The notes under the pieces: generated by a model
Database searches by the model: none
The model's input: the letters and a program-made list of their open reading frames with translations, nothing else
What the model was told of the DNA's origin: nothing
Program-made: the position numbers and the translations under genes
Assembly: GCA_964406095.1 (NCBI GenBank)
Contig: CAYOQJ010000024.1
Span: 1 to 47,024, forward strand
Length of the DNA stretch: 47,024 nt
Origin: M55B167 sp964406095
GTDB lineage: Bacteria > Verrucomicrobiota > Kiritimatiellia > RFP12 > UBA1067
Direction: 5' to 3'
In this document: in pieces, positions 16,882 through 26,038 of the stretch
Layout: each line of letters opens with the position of its first letter
Position numbering within the stretch: position 1 is the stretch's first letter

Positions 16882-17961
16882 ATGGAAAACCAAACACTTG
16901 ATTTACTCAAAAGTCTCGTAGCGTTGCCCACCCCCACCGGATTTGAACTGGACGGGATGGTGTTGCTGGGAAAATATCTGCGGCAGGGCGGCGTGAATGA
17001 TGTCAGCATTGATCTGCATGGTAATCTGCGGGCGGTGCTCAATCCACAGGCACCGCTACGCGTGATGATTGAGGGCCACTGTGATGAAATCGGCTTCATG
17101 GTACAGCACATCGATGACAAGGGTTTTTTGTATATGTGTTCACTCGGCGGAGTCACGGTTCCCACTGTGGCATCGGAACGGATTATCATCCAGGGGCGCA
17201 ATGGCCCGGTTTACGGTGTTTTCGGGGTACGCCCACCGCATCTAATGGATGCGGAGCAGCGCAAAAAGCTGGCACCACAGGATTTGCGCGACATCAAGGT
17301 GGATATCGGAGCAACCAGCAAAAACGATGCGCTGCAAATGGTTTCTTTGGGCGATCCGGCAGTTATCGATGCCAGTTGGCACGAGCTGGGCAATGGAAGA
17401 GTCGCCTGCCGCGGCTTTGACAACCGTATCGGCGCTTTCATCGTAACCGAAACGATGAAACGGCTGGCACGCAAAAAACTTAATGTGGCGCTACACATGG
17501 TGGCCAGTGTGCAGGAAGAGGTCGGTCTGGTTGGAGGACAGACCACCGCCTACGAAATCAACCCCCACATCGGTCTCTGCGTGGATGTGACCTTCGCTAC
17601 CGACGCACAAGACGAGGATCAGAAAATCTGCGGCGATATCCGACTGGGTGAGGGTCCGACAATAGCGGTCGGCCCTACCTTCCACAAGAAATTGAACGCC
17701 TTTGTCGAACAACAGGCCGATAAAGCGGAGATAAATCTGCAACCGCAGGTCCGCAGCCGCGGCAATGGAACCTGCGCTTGGGCTATGCGGCTGGCACGCT
17801 CCGGCGCGGCAGTCTGCCAGCTGAGCATACCGTTGCGTTATATGCACAGTCCGGTGGAAGTGCTGGCTCTGGACGATGCCGCGCGGGTTATCGACACTCT
17901 TTGTGCCGCAATTGAAAACATGCCTGCCGATCTTAATCTACTACCGCAGGAAGCACTCTGA
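16882..17961 (+). CDS. M42 family metallo-aminopeptidase
   Basis: 359-residue cytoplasmic aminopeptidase of the TET/glutamyl-aminopeptidase type, which trims peptides using two metal ions. Visible ligands and catalytic residues: EGHCDEIGFMV (His66, Asp68), GFDNRIGAF (Asp180), the catalytic EE pair in VQEEVGLVGG (Glu212-213), Asp235 in LCVDVTFATD, and a late His in YMHSPVEV. Length is normal. The ATG follows GAAGGAGAA, a very strong site. Older annotations sometimes call this family endoglucanase, for which there is no support here. It heads a plus-strand run through queH. Confidence 0.92.
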   Translation: MENQTLDLLKSLVALPTPTGFELDGMVLLGKYLRQGGVNDVSIDLHGNLRAVLNPQAPLRVMIEGHCDEIGFMVQHIDDKGFLYMCSLGGVTVPTVASERIIIQGRNGPVYGVFGVRPPHLMDAEQRKKLAPQDLRDIKVDIGATSKNDALQMVSLGDPAVIDASWHELGNGRVACRGFDNRIGAFIVTETMKRLARKKLNVALHMVASVQEEVGLVGGQTTAYEINPHIGLCVDVTFATDAQDEDQKICGDIRLGEGPTIAVGPTFHKKLNAFVEQQADKAEINLQPQVRSRGNGTCAWAMRLARSGAAVCQLSIPLRYMHSPVEVLALDDAARVIDTLCAAIENMPADLNLLPQEAL

Positions 17962-18017
17962 TAAGGAATCGCTCCGTGCCGGAGATTTAAGCGTTAATCG
18001 GAAATCGAGTTGCCACC

Positions 18018-19208
18018 ATGCCCTTTGTCGTAACATATCTGATAGATCGTTTCGCCCCCAGTGAAACATTTATTCGCCGCGAGATTGAGCAGTTGCGCAG
18101 GCGCAACTGGACTGTTTTCACCCGCCTGCTGAACGACAACGGAGATCAACAACTCAAATTTGCTCTCTTCAGTTGTCCGGATGGTTTCAGAATGCGTTTC
18201 TGCCGGGCTGCCGCCGGAAGGATATTGGAAGAGTTGCCGCGCAATCCGCTTGTAGCGTTGCGTATTCTCAAAAGACTGCCGCAAACAGGTACCCTGATAA
18301 AAAAAACGCTTGAGTGTGAAAGTCGATTGATTCACTCACATTTTTCGGGTATAACCGCAGATATGGCCGCGATCGCAGCCCGTACATTGGGGATTAACTG
18401 GAGCTGTTCGGTACACGCTAGTGATATCTACACCGTTTCGTCCGCCGTAACCCGCCGACGGCTTGCCGGCGCCGTCGCGATCGCCGCCTGTTCCCGCAAG
18501 GTGATGCAGGCAACAATCGATACCGGCATTCCTGCCGAACGCGTACATCTGATCCGGCACGGTCTGCCAATGAATGATTTTCCGCTCAATACAATCCGTC
18601 CGGAAGAGTTCATTTTCACGGCATGTCGACTCAACCATAAGAAGGGTCTCGACACGCTGCTCAAAGCATGTGCGGCACTGGCGGAACGAGGAATCGACAC
18701 CCCCTGCGTTATCGCCGGAGCAGGCGCGGATGAATTTAAACTGAAAAAACTCAGAGGCGCGCTGAATCTGAATGATCGTGTGTTTTTCAAAGGTTGGCTT
18801 TCACCGGAGGAGACCAGAACTTATCTGCGCAACTCCATCTGTACCGTGCTTCCATCCCGGCGTGCCGCCAACGGTGACCGCGACGGCATCGCCAACATTC
18901 TGGTTGAATCTCTGGCTCTGGGTAGCCCGGTCATTACCACCAACGCCGGTTCGGCTGACGAGTTTATCCAAAACGGTATCAATGGACTGTTGATCGAACC
19001 TGACAATCATTTAACTCTTGCCGATGCCATTGACAAGGTTCTAAAATCGGAACCATTGCGCAGACAGTTTATTGAAGAGGGACGCCGCACGGCTGAGATT
19101 TGTTTCGACGGTGCCTCTAATATCCAGAAGATGGAAGCGCTCTTTGATTATGCGGTCAACCAGACAGGCCGGGTCTCCGAGTGCCCAGCAGTAGAAAGCG
19201 AAGCTTGA
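18018..19208 (+). CDS. Glycosyltransferase family 4 (GT-B fold)
   Basis: 396 residues of group 1 glycosyltransferase type. The N-terminal half (YLIDRFAPSETFIRREIEQL, then IHSHFSG) resembles the acceptor domain of exopolysaccharide-type GT4 enzymes. The C-terminal half holds the donor-binding blocks ACRLNHKKGLDTLLKA, RVFFKGWLSPEE and VESLALGSPVITTNAGSADEFI with the E-x7-E pattern near GSADEF/NGLLIEPDN. It probably transfers a sugar from a nucleotide-sugar to a cell-surface glycan; donor and acceptor are unknown. It follows the peptidase by 56 bp and precedes the lipoprotein by 3 bp, so the last two are probably co-translated. Confidence 0.88.
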   Translation: MPFVVTYLIDRFAPSETFIRREIEQLRRRNWTVFTRLLNDNGDQQLKFALFSCPDGFRMRFCRAAAGRILEELPRNPLVALRILKRLPQTGTLIKKTLECESRLIHSHFSGITADMAAIAARTLGINWSCSVHASDIYTVSSAVTRRRLAGAVAIAACSRKVMQATIDTGIPAERVHLIRHGLPMNDFPLNTIRPEEFIFTACRLNHKKGLDTLLKACAALAERGIDTPCVIAGAGADEFKLKKLRGALNLNDRVFFKGWLSPEETRTYLRNSICTVLPSRRAANGDRDGIANILVESLALGSPVITTNAGSADEFIQNGINGLLIEPDNHLTLADAIDKVLKSEPLRRQFIEEGRRTAEICFDGASNIQKMEALFDYAVNQTGRVSECPAVESEA

Positions 19209-19211
19209 CAG

Positions 19212-19715
19212 ATGAAAATTGTAACAATTTTTCTCAGCACCGCCGCATTGACCTTGTTCATCGGCTGTTTTAATCCGTTTTTCACTAATCCGCATTTCAG
19301 AGTCGAAGAATCCGGCCTGAACTGGATCGAAGTCTACAGCAAGCAGATTCCGGGTGCACAACTTACTCGTCTGCGCATTGACGGCAGCGGCATTGTCAAG
19401 GTGCGTTCCGGGTCCAGTCCGCTGGTGGGCGACTCATATGCCAAAGACCCCGCCAATGCAAGCTGGGAGGATATCCGCAATTCGCAGCTTACAATCCCGC
19501 GGCAGGAGGTGGTTCATATTTTTCAGGAGCTAGTCAACAACGGACTATTTATCGAGCAGAAGATGCAGGATGATTCGCCATCCAACCATTTGATCAGGGT
19601 CTCCGGTAATGTCGACAACCACACCGTGAATGCGATTATTTTTGATCCGATTCTGCATGAGCACCTCAAATCACTCGTGATGCTCTTTGATCGTCCCCGA
19701 CGTCGCCTGCCATAG
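19212..19715 (+). CDS. Putative lipoprotein of unknown function
   Basis: 167 residues. The N-terminus MKIVTIFLSTAALTLFIGC has the positive start, hydrophobic core and lipobox L-F-I-G-C19 of a lipoprotein, so it would be acylated at Cys19 and anchored in a membrane facing the periplasm. The rest (FRVEESGLNWIEVYS, LTRLRIDGSGIVKVRSG) suggests a small beta-rich domain; I recognise no family. It starts 3 nt after the glycosyltransferase stop and is followed after 28 bp by another exported unknown, so the three may act together at the envelope. Confidence 0.7.
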   Translation: MKIVTIFLSTAALTLFIGCFNPFFTNPHFRVEESGLNWIEVYSKQIPGAQLTRLRIDGSGIVKVRSGSSPLVGDSYAKDPANASWEDIRNSQLTIPRQEVVHIFQELVNNGLFIEQKMQDDSPSNHLIRVSGNVDNHTVNAIIFDPILHEHLKSLVMLFDRPRRRLP

Positions 19716-19743
19716 AAATCTAAACTGACCATCAGATTCAACA

Positions 19744-21369
19744 ATGAGAGCATTAACACATATTTTTTTCATCCTGTTCTTTCTTTTCAGCACCGCGTGT
19801 TCAGCCGAGCAGCTCTTTGTCGGCATTATGGAATCGGACAGTTTCAGTAAGATGCAGCTGAGCCTCGATGCTTTTTGCGAGGCTGCCGGCCTTCCAGAGT
19901 TCAAATCTTTTTTTCGTAACCAACTCACAAGCAGTGCCGGACTGCCGGAGGCCAGAGGATTTGAACTTGATAAGCGGGTGCGCCTGATTCAAACGGTCGA
20001 CCCTGCCGAACCGCTCAGTGCAGCCAATCCGGCCTATATCGCCGTGCTACCAATCAGAGACGGCGGTGACGCTATTAAAAAAATGCTGGAAGAATCATAT
20101 CGTAAACGCATCTACTGGCGTGATGATATAAACATCTACGAAACTCCCCTCGCAACCAATCTCTGCCGACAGGTCGCCATGGTACAGAGCGGCATGTTCA
20201 TCAGTGTCTCACCATCAAAAAACGCACTGCGGTGGCTCTGTGAAAACAAGAAACTTCTGACGGCTCCACCACTTGCTCAAAGTGGCACTTTGCGCGTGCT
20301 GATCAATCCTCCACGACTGGCCGCAGTACTAAACACCAGGGACAACCACCGTCTGATTGATTCTTTCAAAATAGTTGATATCTTGCAGGAATTTGAACTG
20401 TGCACCGGTACACTTGACATGGAAACGCAGAGTCTAACCTTCACCATCCAGGGTAGACCGCTCGAAGGCTCGCCAATGGCGATCCTGATGCGTAAACTGA
20501 ACCCTCCTGATACCAAGCTATTGAATTCTGCCTCCAAAAATTGTTTCCTGGAATCGATTTCACGCTGTGACGAGCCGGAACTCTGGCATCGTTTCGCCCC
20601 CGAGCTGCAGTACTCGCTACTGCCAGCGCTGGCCGATTTGAGTACAAACTCCAGCTTGAGCGGCGAACGGGCGCAGTATGTATGTGCATCACCCACCAAT
20701 ACAGGGTTGATGTTCGTTCAGATCGAAACCCTCAAAGACACACTTTCTCTCAACAAGCTAATTAAATCACTAGAGCAGCCAAATGAGCAAAACGGTATAA
20801 AATTAAAAAGGGAGAGTGCCGGACAGGATGACGGGGCAATTCGTTACAAGATAGCCATGCAGGCGGTGAAACACAACAGCAGTAACAATCCATCGCACCT
20901 CCAGGCACTAGCGGCGCTTCTACTGAAAAATGCGTATCTGGAACTCCGGATTGTCGACAAAAAACTGATAACGGTGCTTGGCCCGAAAGACGCTATGCAG
21001 CAGGTAGTGGCGGCACTGGACAAACCCGCAGACAACACTCAACTGCTGCATGAAATCAATGTGCGCAACTCCAGTGTATCAAACACTTTGATGTGCGGTA
21101 CAAAAATTCAGTGTTCCAGTTTGATTAGATACGTTGCTTCAACCATTCCGCATATTACCAAAGAGCAACTCAATATCCTGCCCGAACCGGGATATGGCGT
21201 GATTTTCGCACTGGGTAAATCCGCCAATAACACACAACTGCATGCCTCAATACAAATATCGGCTGACGAGCTGTTTGCATTGAACCATATTGTCAATGAT
21301 TCACGCGAACTGATTCAGAAGGTACTGATATCCATGCTGATGAAAAGCATCGAGAGAGGTAACAAATAA
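19744..21369 (+). CDS. Exported protein of unknown function, 541 residues
   Basis: N-terminal signal peptide (1-21, ILFFLFSTACSA; the Cys lacks a good lipobox, so cleavage by signal peptidase I seems more likely). The mature part has mixed alpha/beta predicted character and repeated blocks such as YIAVLPIRDGGDAIKKML and LMFVQIETLKDTLSLNKLI, plus LEIRIVDKKLI-like strands. The layout loosely recalls DUF3352-type repeats of PVC bacteria, but I would not assign it. Many Cys and Asn/Ser codons but no metal motif. Lies between the lipoprotein and queH on the same strand. Confidence 0.65.
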   Translation: MRALTHIFFILFFLFSTACSAEQLFVGIMESDSFSKMQLSLDAFCEAAGLPEFKSFFRNQLTSSAGLPEARGFELDKRVRLIQTVDPAEPLSAANPAYIAVLPIRDGGDAIKKMLEESYRKRIYWRDDINIYETPLATNLCRQVAMVQSGMFISVSPSKNALRWLCENKKLLTAPPLAQSGTLRVLINPPRLAAVLNTRDNHRLIDSFKIVDILQEFELCTGTLDMETQSLTFTIQGRPLEGSPMAILMRKLNPPDTKLLNSASKNCFLESISRCDEPELWHRFAPELQYSLLPALADLSTNSSLSGERAQYVCASPTNTGLMFVQIETLKDTLSLNKLIKSLEQPNEQNGIKLKRESAGQDDGAIRYKIAMQAVKHNSSNNPSHLQALAALLLKNAYLELRIVDKKLITVLGPKDAMQQVVAALDKPADNTQLLHEINVRNSSVSNTLMCGTKIQCSSLIRYVASTIPHITKEQLNILPEPGYGVIFALGKSANNTQLHASIQISADELFALNHIVNDSRELIQKVLISMLMKSIERGNK

Positions 21370-21472
21370 TGCGCGTTTTGCTAACTTTTTTCTGTTCCAT
21401 ATGCCTTTTCCAATCTTTAACTTTTGAACAAAAAAGCTTATGGAACTATGAATTGGGAAGAGCAGGATTGCC

Positions 21473-22012
21473 ATGAAAATACTCTTACATACCTGCTGTG
21501 CACCTTGCACAACGCATTGCATTGAAGTTCTTAGAAAGATGGGGCACGACCCCTTCCTCTTTTTCTCCAATGCCAATATCTATCCGATAGAGGAGTTTAA
21601 CAAGCGCCTGCGCGAGGTCGTGCGTCTGGCAGAAAAAGCTGATCTACCGATGATAGTGGATGAGCCTGATCACGAAGAGTGGCTTAAAATTGTGGCCGCC
21701 GGACGAGAGCATGAACCTGAAAAAGGCATTCGCTGCGCCTGCTGCTTCAGGTATTCCCTACAGAAGACATACGAACAGATGCTGGCGCATGACCTGGATG
21801 CCTTTACCTCCACACTCAGCATCAGTCCGCATAAATCCTCTGCTCTGCTTGCCAGAATAGGCCGTGAAATATCGCCGGATCACTTTCTCAACATCAACTT
21901 CAAGAAGAAAGAGGGATTCAAACGCAGTCTTCAATTGAGCAGAGAGCTGAATCTTTATCGTCAGAACTACTGCGGATGCGAATTTTCGATGCGCCGTTCA
22001 GGCAGGCCTTGA
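21473..22012 (+). CDS. queH: Epoxyqueuosine reductase QueH
   Basis: QueH (formerly DUF208) reduces epoxyqueuosine to queuosine in tRNA and replaces the cobalamin-dependent QueG. The 179-residue protein carries the full cysteine set: HTCCAPC (Cys8, 9, 12), RCACC (Cys88, 90, 91) and YRQNYCGC (Cys167, 169), plus the conserved SISPHKS. These hold an iron-sulfur cluster and a second metal. AGGATT precedes the ATG. Its last 46 bp overlap the convergent dgkA gene. The other queuosine genes are not in the window. Confidence 0.93.
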   Translation: MKILLHTCCAPCTTHCIEVLRKMGHDPFLFFSNANIYPIEEFNKRLREVVRLAEKADLPMIVDEPDHEEWLKIVAAGREHEPEKGIRCACCFRYSLQKTYEQMLAHDLDAFTSTLSISPHKSSALLARIGREISPDHFLNINFKKKEGFKRSLQLSRELNLYRQNYCGCEFSMRRSGRP

Positions 22013-22407
22013 GCAACAGAGTTGATATGTGCGCTGATATAGGGGCCCAATGTCAGAATTCCGATCGCCAAAGCCGCAATCAGCGTTGCCAAAACCGCCG
22101 CCGCCGCCAGATCCTTAGATCGTTTTATCAGCGGATGGAATTCGGGTGAGACAACATCCGCCAGAAATTCTATCGAAGTGTTAAGAGCCTCGGCACTCCA
22201 AACTGCGGCCATTGCAAGTATCAACCAGCACCACTCCGACTGTGAAAGACCGTAACAGAGTCCAACAACTACCACTACAGCGGTTAACACCGCATGGCAC
22301 CAGGCACTCTGCTGCGTCTTTAGCAGTGTCCAGAAACCGATAAAGGCGTAACGGAAACTTTTAAATCGATTGATAAACCAAAAATTTTCAGAGTGCGCTT
22401 TTCGCAT
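21967..22407 (-). CDS. Diacylglycerol kinase (DgkA / undecaprenol kinase family)
   Basis: 146-residue inner-membrane kinase with three hydrophobic helices (about 42-56, 58-72 and 106-124). The signature is AEALNTSIEFLADVV (Glu74, Asn77, Glu81 region) followed by KRSKDLAAAAVL, the conserved active-site segments of the DAGK_prokar family. The N-terminus with SFRYAFIGFW matches the amphipathic surface helix. Whether the substrate is diacylglycerol or undecaprenol cannot be decided from sequence. Its 3' end overlaps queH by 46 bp on the opposite strand. Confidence 0.9.
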   Translation of the reverse strand: MRKAHSENFWFINRFKSFRYAFIGFWTLLKTQQSAWCHAVLTAVVVVVGLCYGLSQSEWCWLILAMAAVWSAEALNTSIEFLADVVSPEFHPLIKRSKDLAAAAVLATLIAALAIGILTLGPYISAHINSVAQGLPERRIENSHPQ

Positions 22408-22454
22408 AATAAAACTATATTACCTTGTGTATTAACATATAAGTCATCGAGCTT

Positions 22455-24086
22455 CTACAGCCCAGCTGGCTTTTTGACCTGCCTTGAGAGATACTCCTCT
22501 CGCGAAACAAAACTATCCTGATTCACATCACGCGCATTGAACCACATTCCAGCCTCCTGCTTGTCGCGATTACCGGCGAACTCTTTGAAATCAAGTTTCC
22601 CATCCCCGCTCAAATCCAACTTGATGAAATTCCGCTTTCTCACCTCCCGATCCCGTTGTTGCTGAATCGCTTTCGGTAGCGGGGAAATCGGCAGTGCGAG
22701 ATAATCAAAGTCTTCAATCATTTTGCGTTGCAGTGCCTCTTTCAACCGTAGCGTAACCTCTGCCATACTCTTATTGCCATACAGATTGTTCAATTCATTT
22801 GGATCAGTCTGCAGGTCATAGAGCTCATATACCGGACGCGGTGATGTAAAGTAACGGCGCACAAATTTACTGTCCAATTTTTTTGCAGCGAAGGCTGTTT
22901 TCATCTCACGCCAGCCGGGATTACCAGCACTGTCAACCGGAGCATACTCACGATCCGGTGTGTGATTGTAGATCAGCTTATAGCGGGTGTCCCGCACACA
23001 GCGGGCGTAGTCAATACTACTGGCTTTGACACCTTTGTCGAAAGCCGCACTGCCATGCGGACCACGCTCGCCGAATATGTAGGTGCGAATTCGGGCAGAT
23101 TGATCCCCCTTGAGCAAAGGCAAAAAACTGCGTCCGCTGATTCTTTCCGGAATTGCAAGTCCGGCCAGCTCAAGACAGGTCGGAGCGATATCCTCGCCGG
23201 AGAGTAGCGCATCGGAACTGCCATGCTCGCCGATAATTCCCGGGCACCAGACAATGAAAGGAACATTCAAACCGGGATCATACAACGACCCCTTGCCTCC
23301 CGGCAGTGCCAGTCCGTTGTCACCCATAAAAAACAGAACCGTGTTTTTCAGGCCGGCTCGCCGTTTGATGACAGCGAGTGCGGTCGCATACTCCTGATCA
23401 ACATGCTCAATTTCCGCAATGTGGTCAGACAGATCACGCCGAATGCCCGGCAGATCCGGCAGATAACCAGGTACTACAATTTTTTCAGGTGCTAGTGGAT
23501 CTTCACCGGTTGTCCAGGGATGATGCGGATCACTGTAATTAACCCAGAGAAAATAGGGAGCATCGGCAGGACGCCCTTCAAAGAACCGTTCAATCGCGTC
23601 CGGTGTGTCCGCCTGGCTGTTGACCTCCACAAAATTAAAACGCTCTTCAAAGGTACGCATTCTGTTCTCTTCAAAAACCCTGTAAGTTATCGCGGGCCCC
23701 CGACCTGAACCGTCCAGATGGTACGAACGGCCAAGCACTCCTACATAATAACCCGCATCCCTGCGCATAATCTCCGGAAAGGTTATCTCATCACGAGGCA
23801 ATGGAGAGCTGAAACGAGTTATCCGGCAGGCCACCGGCGAACGACCTGTCATGATCGCGGCACGCGAAGGCACACACTGCGGCGCCGCGGTGAACATCCG
23901 CGTGAATTTTATGCCTCCCGCCGCCAGTGCATCAAGATTGGGCGTACGCATCACCTGCCGCCCGTAGCAATGCAGAAATGGGTAACTGTGATCATCTGAA
24001 AGAAAAAAAACTATGTTCGGCGGCGTAGCATTCACCGTTAATGAGATCAACACGAGATACAACACTGCGCACAACAACCCTTTCAT
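22455..24086 (-). CDS. Secreted S1 family sulfatase with C-terminal EF-hand pair
   Basis: I choose the ATG at 24086 because AGGGGAG lies 7 nt upstream and the protein then begins with a clean signal peptide (MKGLLCAVLYLVLISLTVNA); the longer frame to 24149 does not. The 543-residue enzyme has PNIVFFLSDDHSYP (metal-binding Asp31-Asp32), the formylglycine motif C71-V-P-S-R75 and FFMGDNGLALPGGKG. Unusually, two EF-hand-like loops end the protein (DLSGDGKLDFKEF and DVNQDSFVSREEY), which should bind calcium. It resembles sulfatases of heparan/choline/iduronate type in the broad sense; the substrate is unassigned. No neighbour in the same operon is evident: dgkA downstream starts 48 bp later. Confidence 0.9.
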   Translation of the reverse strand: MKGLLCAVLYLVLISLTVNATPPNIVFFLSDDHSYPFLHCYGRQVMRTPNLDALAAGGIKFTRMFTAAPQCVPSRAAIMTGRSPVACRITRFSSPLPRDEITFPEIMRRDAGYYVGVLGRSYHLDGSGRGPAITYRVFEENRMRTFEERFNFVEVNSQADTPDAIERFFEGRPADAPYFLWVNYSDPHHPWTTGEDPLAPEKIVVPGYLPDLPGIRRDLSDHIAEIEHVDQEYATALAVIKRRAGLKNTVLFFMGDNGLALPGGKGSLYDPGLNVPFIVWCPGIIGEHGSSDALLSGEDIAPTCLELAGLAIPERISGRSFLPLLKGDQSARIRTYIFGERGPHGSAAFDKGVKASSIDYARCVRDTRYKLIYNHTPDREYAPVDSAGNPGWREMKTAFAAKKLDSKFVRRYFTSPRPVYELYDLQTDPNELNNLYGNKSMAEVTLRLKEALQRKMIEDFDYLALPISPLPKAIQQQRDREVRKRNFIKLDLSGDGKLDFKEFAGNRDKQEAGMWFNARDVNQDSFVSREEYLSRQVKKPAGL

Positions 24087-24477
24087 AATTAACTCCCCTT
24101 GCTCTACCCGTATCCAAACCGTACAAAGCTGAATATGAGATATCTTCAAAAATAAAATAAACCCTGATAACCTTCACTCTACGCCAGAGTTTAATAATTA
24201 TCAAGAACCCGAATCAAAAAATGGAATTGGCGAGATTTTTAACCCCATGAATTCGGATCAAACAAGAGCGAAGAAATGAAAATCCCGGAAAGTAGCCCTC
24301 ACTGAGCTTAGCCGCCTTGCGCTTTGATTCATCCACATGAGGATCAAGGCGGCGGTCAATGAACCGGCTGCCGGATTTGCGCACACACCGTGCAGAAGAT
24401 ATGCTTCAATCTTAATTTATAGTTTGAATTTTCGATCGCCAACCCGTTCATAAACAATCAGACAAATCCGACTGAAA
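24087..24477. other. Intergenic region with a large imperfect inverted repeat
   Basis: This 391-bp gap lies between the CPBP protease stop and the sulfatase start, both on the minus strand. It should contain the sulfatase promoter. The one structure seen is GCCGCCTTG (24311-24319) against CAAGGCGGC (24345-24353), extended inward by ATCC/GGAT with an 11-nt bulge. No T-tract follows on either strand, so a simple terminator is unlikely. No small gene is recognisable. Confidence 0.4.
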
Positions 24478-25326
24478 TCATAAAAGAATGGCGAAAACCA
24501 CGGCACTCGTATTAAAAACCATGTGCATCAAAATCGGCGTTACAAGAGAACCAGTCACAGAGTAGCCAACACAGAAAAAAAAACTTAACACCAAAATGCT
24601 GGGAAATGACGGCGGATGAAAATGAATTAGAGAAAACAACCAGCCACTCAGCAGGGCAGCGAAAAACCAGCTTCTGCCCTTAAGCAGCGCGGGAAACAAT
24701 ATTCCTCTGAACAGCAGCTCCTCGGCCAACGGCGCCACCACCGCTGCTGAAAAACAAATGGCCAGACGGTGAAACAGGGGCGTTTCCGGTGCAGTGAGCC
24801 ACTTGATCACCGCCTGATTCTCCGTCGCAAACCCGGATTGCACAAGTAGCTCATTGGTCAACAGTGTAATCAGTAAAGTAGGGGGCATAGCAGCAACGCC
24901 GTAAACCAGGCCTTTACCAACAGCGGTTCTGAATGATACTACCCTGCGCTCTTGAGAACAGAGAATCTCATCTGACCTTGATTTTATCCCGAAACAAAGT
25001 CTTGAAAAGGCGCACAACACCAGGGCCGTCAGTAGATAGCAAAGTGAACCGTTGACCAGATCCGAAAGCGGCGGTATTACCTCGGAACCCCTACAAATCA
25101 ACTGCCCAGGCAGGGTGAAATAAAGGACTGTCAGAATTGTAAGCGCCACTGCCGGCATAAATAAACGACGCTTTCTCAAAACAACAAGCCCCGGTAGCTC
25201 AAGATTTTTGTCGCGTTTTGAAAAACGGAAAAGAAAGAATAAATCCAGCGTTACCGCCCCCATCAAGAAAAAGAGGGCACAAAGACGTAGAATATAGACC
25301 ATAAAAGTATGTGTTGTCGCGTTCAA
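24478..25326 (-). CDS. CPBP family intramembrane metalloprotease
   Basis: 282-residue polytopic membrane protein with about seven hydrophobic segments. The three CPBP (CAAX protease and bacteriocin-processing) motifs are intact: EELLFRG (Glu202, Glu203, Arg207), FSLIHF (His235) and MHMVFNT (His268, Asn272). Bacterial members process membrane-bound peptides or confer self-immunity; the target here is unknown and no peptide precursor is visible nearby. The start is uncertain: the frame opens with TTG at 25326, and an ATG at 25302 (MVYILRLCALFF) is an equal alternative; neither has a clear ribosome binding site. Confidence 0.88.
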   Translation of the reverse strand: MNATTHTFMVYILRLCALFFLMGAVTLDLFFLFRFSKRDKNLELPGLVVLRKRRLFMPAVALTILTVLYFTLPGQLICRGSEVIPPLSDLVNGSLCYLLTALVLCAFSRLCFGIKSRSDEILCSQERRVVSFRTAVGKGLVYGVAAMPPTLLITLLTNELLVQSGFATENQAVIKWLTAPETPLFHRLAICFSAAVVAPLAEELLFRGILFPALLKGRSWFFAALLSGWLFSLIHFHPPSFPSILVLSFFFCVGYSVTGSLVTPILMHMVFNTSAVVFAILL

Positions 25327-26038
25327 TAGTACTTTTCTGCCGAGTTGCCGGCCATTTCATTCAGACAATTTCATGGCACGAATATATCACGATGTGTGCA
25401 CAATGGAAATGATTCATTCGATGCCTCCTCGATACAGAAAACGTGACGATTTATGAATATGTTGACTATCTTGTGGATGCCTTTCTGCTGCAACGCGAAA
25501 GAATGCGTATGACGAACCCTCCGAAGCTCTACCCTATAGACACCACGCTCGCGGTATATAGCCCAGTTCGCCGCAACTGTGCCCGACGCGCAGGCTACGC
25601 TCGCGGCGCGAGCGACCTACATAACACCACCTCCGACATGTGGCCCAATTGGTTCCCGGCAGTTTTTATAACAGTCTTTTTCCTGTTGCGGTTTACGGTT
25701 GTGCAGTTCGATTCAGGTTCCCATTCCTAAGTTATATCGAACCATGCAATATAGCCGTTGATATCATCCGTAATTTTCTGTATAAGTATAGCTCAGCTTC
25801 GTACTTCTTTGATGTTTATATGCGGTAGCTTTATTGTAAGGAGATTTCGGCACTCTTTTAAATGCCTTTTTTGGAACGCATAGCTTTTTTTCAGAAACTG
25901 CAGCGTTAAGAACAAAACCAGCCATTTTGAGATAATGGCTATGTTGGTTTGATGAGTCAGGCCTGATTGCCCACCTGTGCATATACACCTGTCTGCCTGA
26001 CAGGCAGGCACAGTCAGGCTACTGAAAGATGTTTTGGT
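25327..26038. other. 712-bp gene-poor region with GC-rich palindromes
   Basis: No credible gene on either strand. Two structures stand out. A perfect hairpin CGCTCGC-GGC-GCGAGCG lies at 25598-25614 within a GC-rich patch (25540-25620) in otherwise AT-richer DNA. A palindrome CTGCCTG-A-CAGGCAG lies at 25993-26007, directly upstream of uup. The patch has the look of a dispersed REP-like repeat. On the minus strand at about 25790-25990 a short frame (KKAFKRVPKSPYNKATAYKH) could be a gene relic but matches nothing I recognise. Confidence 0.45.

Noticed and set aside
24311..24353. Inverted repeat as a terminator of the CPBP gene
   Set aside because: No T-tract on either strand and over 120 bp from the stop codon.
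25443..25730. 95-codon frame in the gene desert
   Set aside because: Crosses the GC-rich hairpin, has no ribosome binding site and no recognisable similarity.
25993..26007. Palindrome CTGCCTGACAGGCAG as an attachment or operator site for uup
   Set aside because: Position is suggestive, but one copy with no partner repeat or known regulator is not enough to call it.
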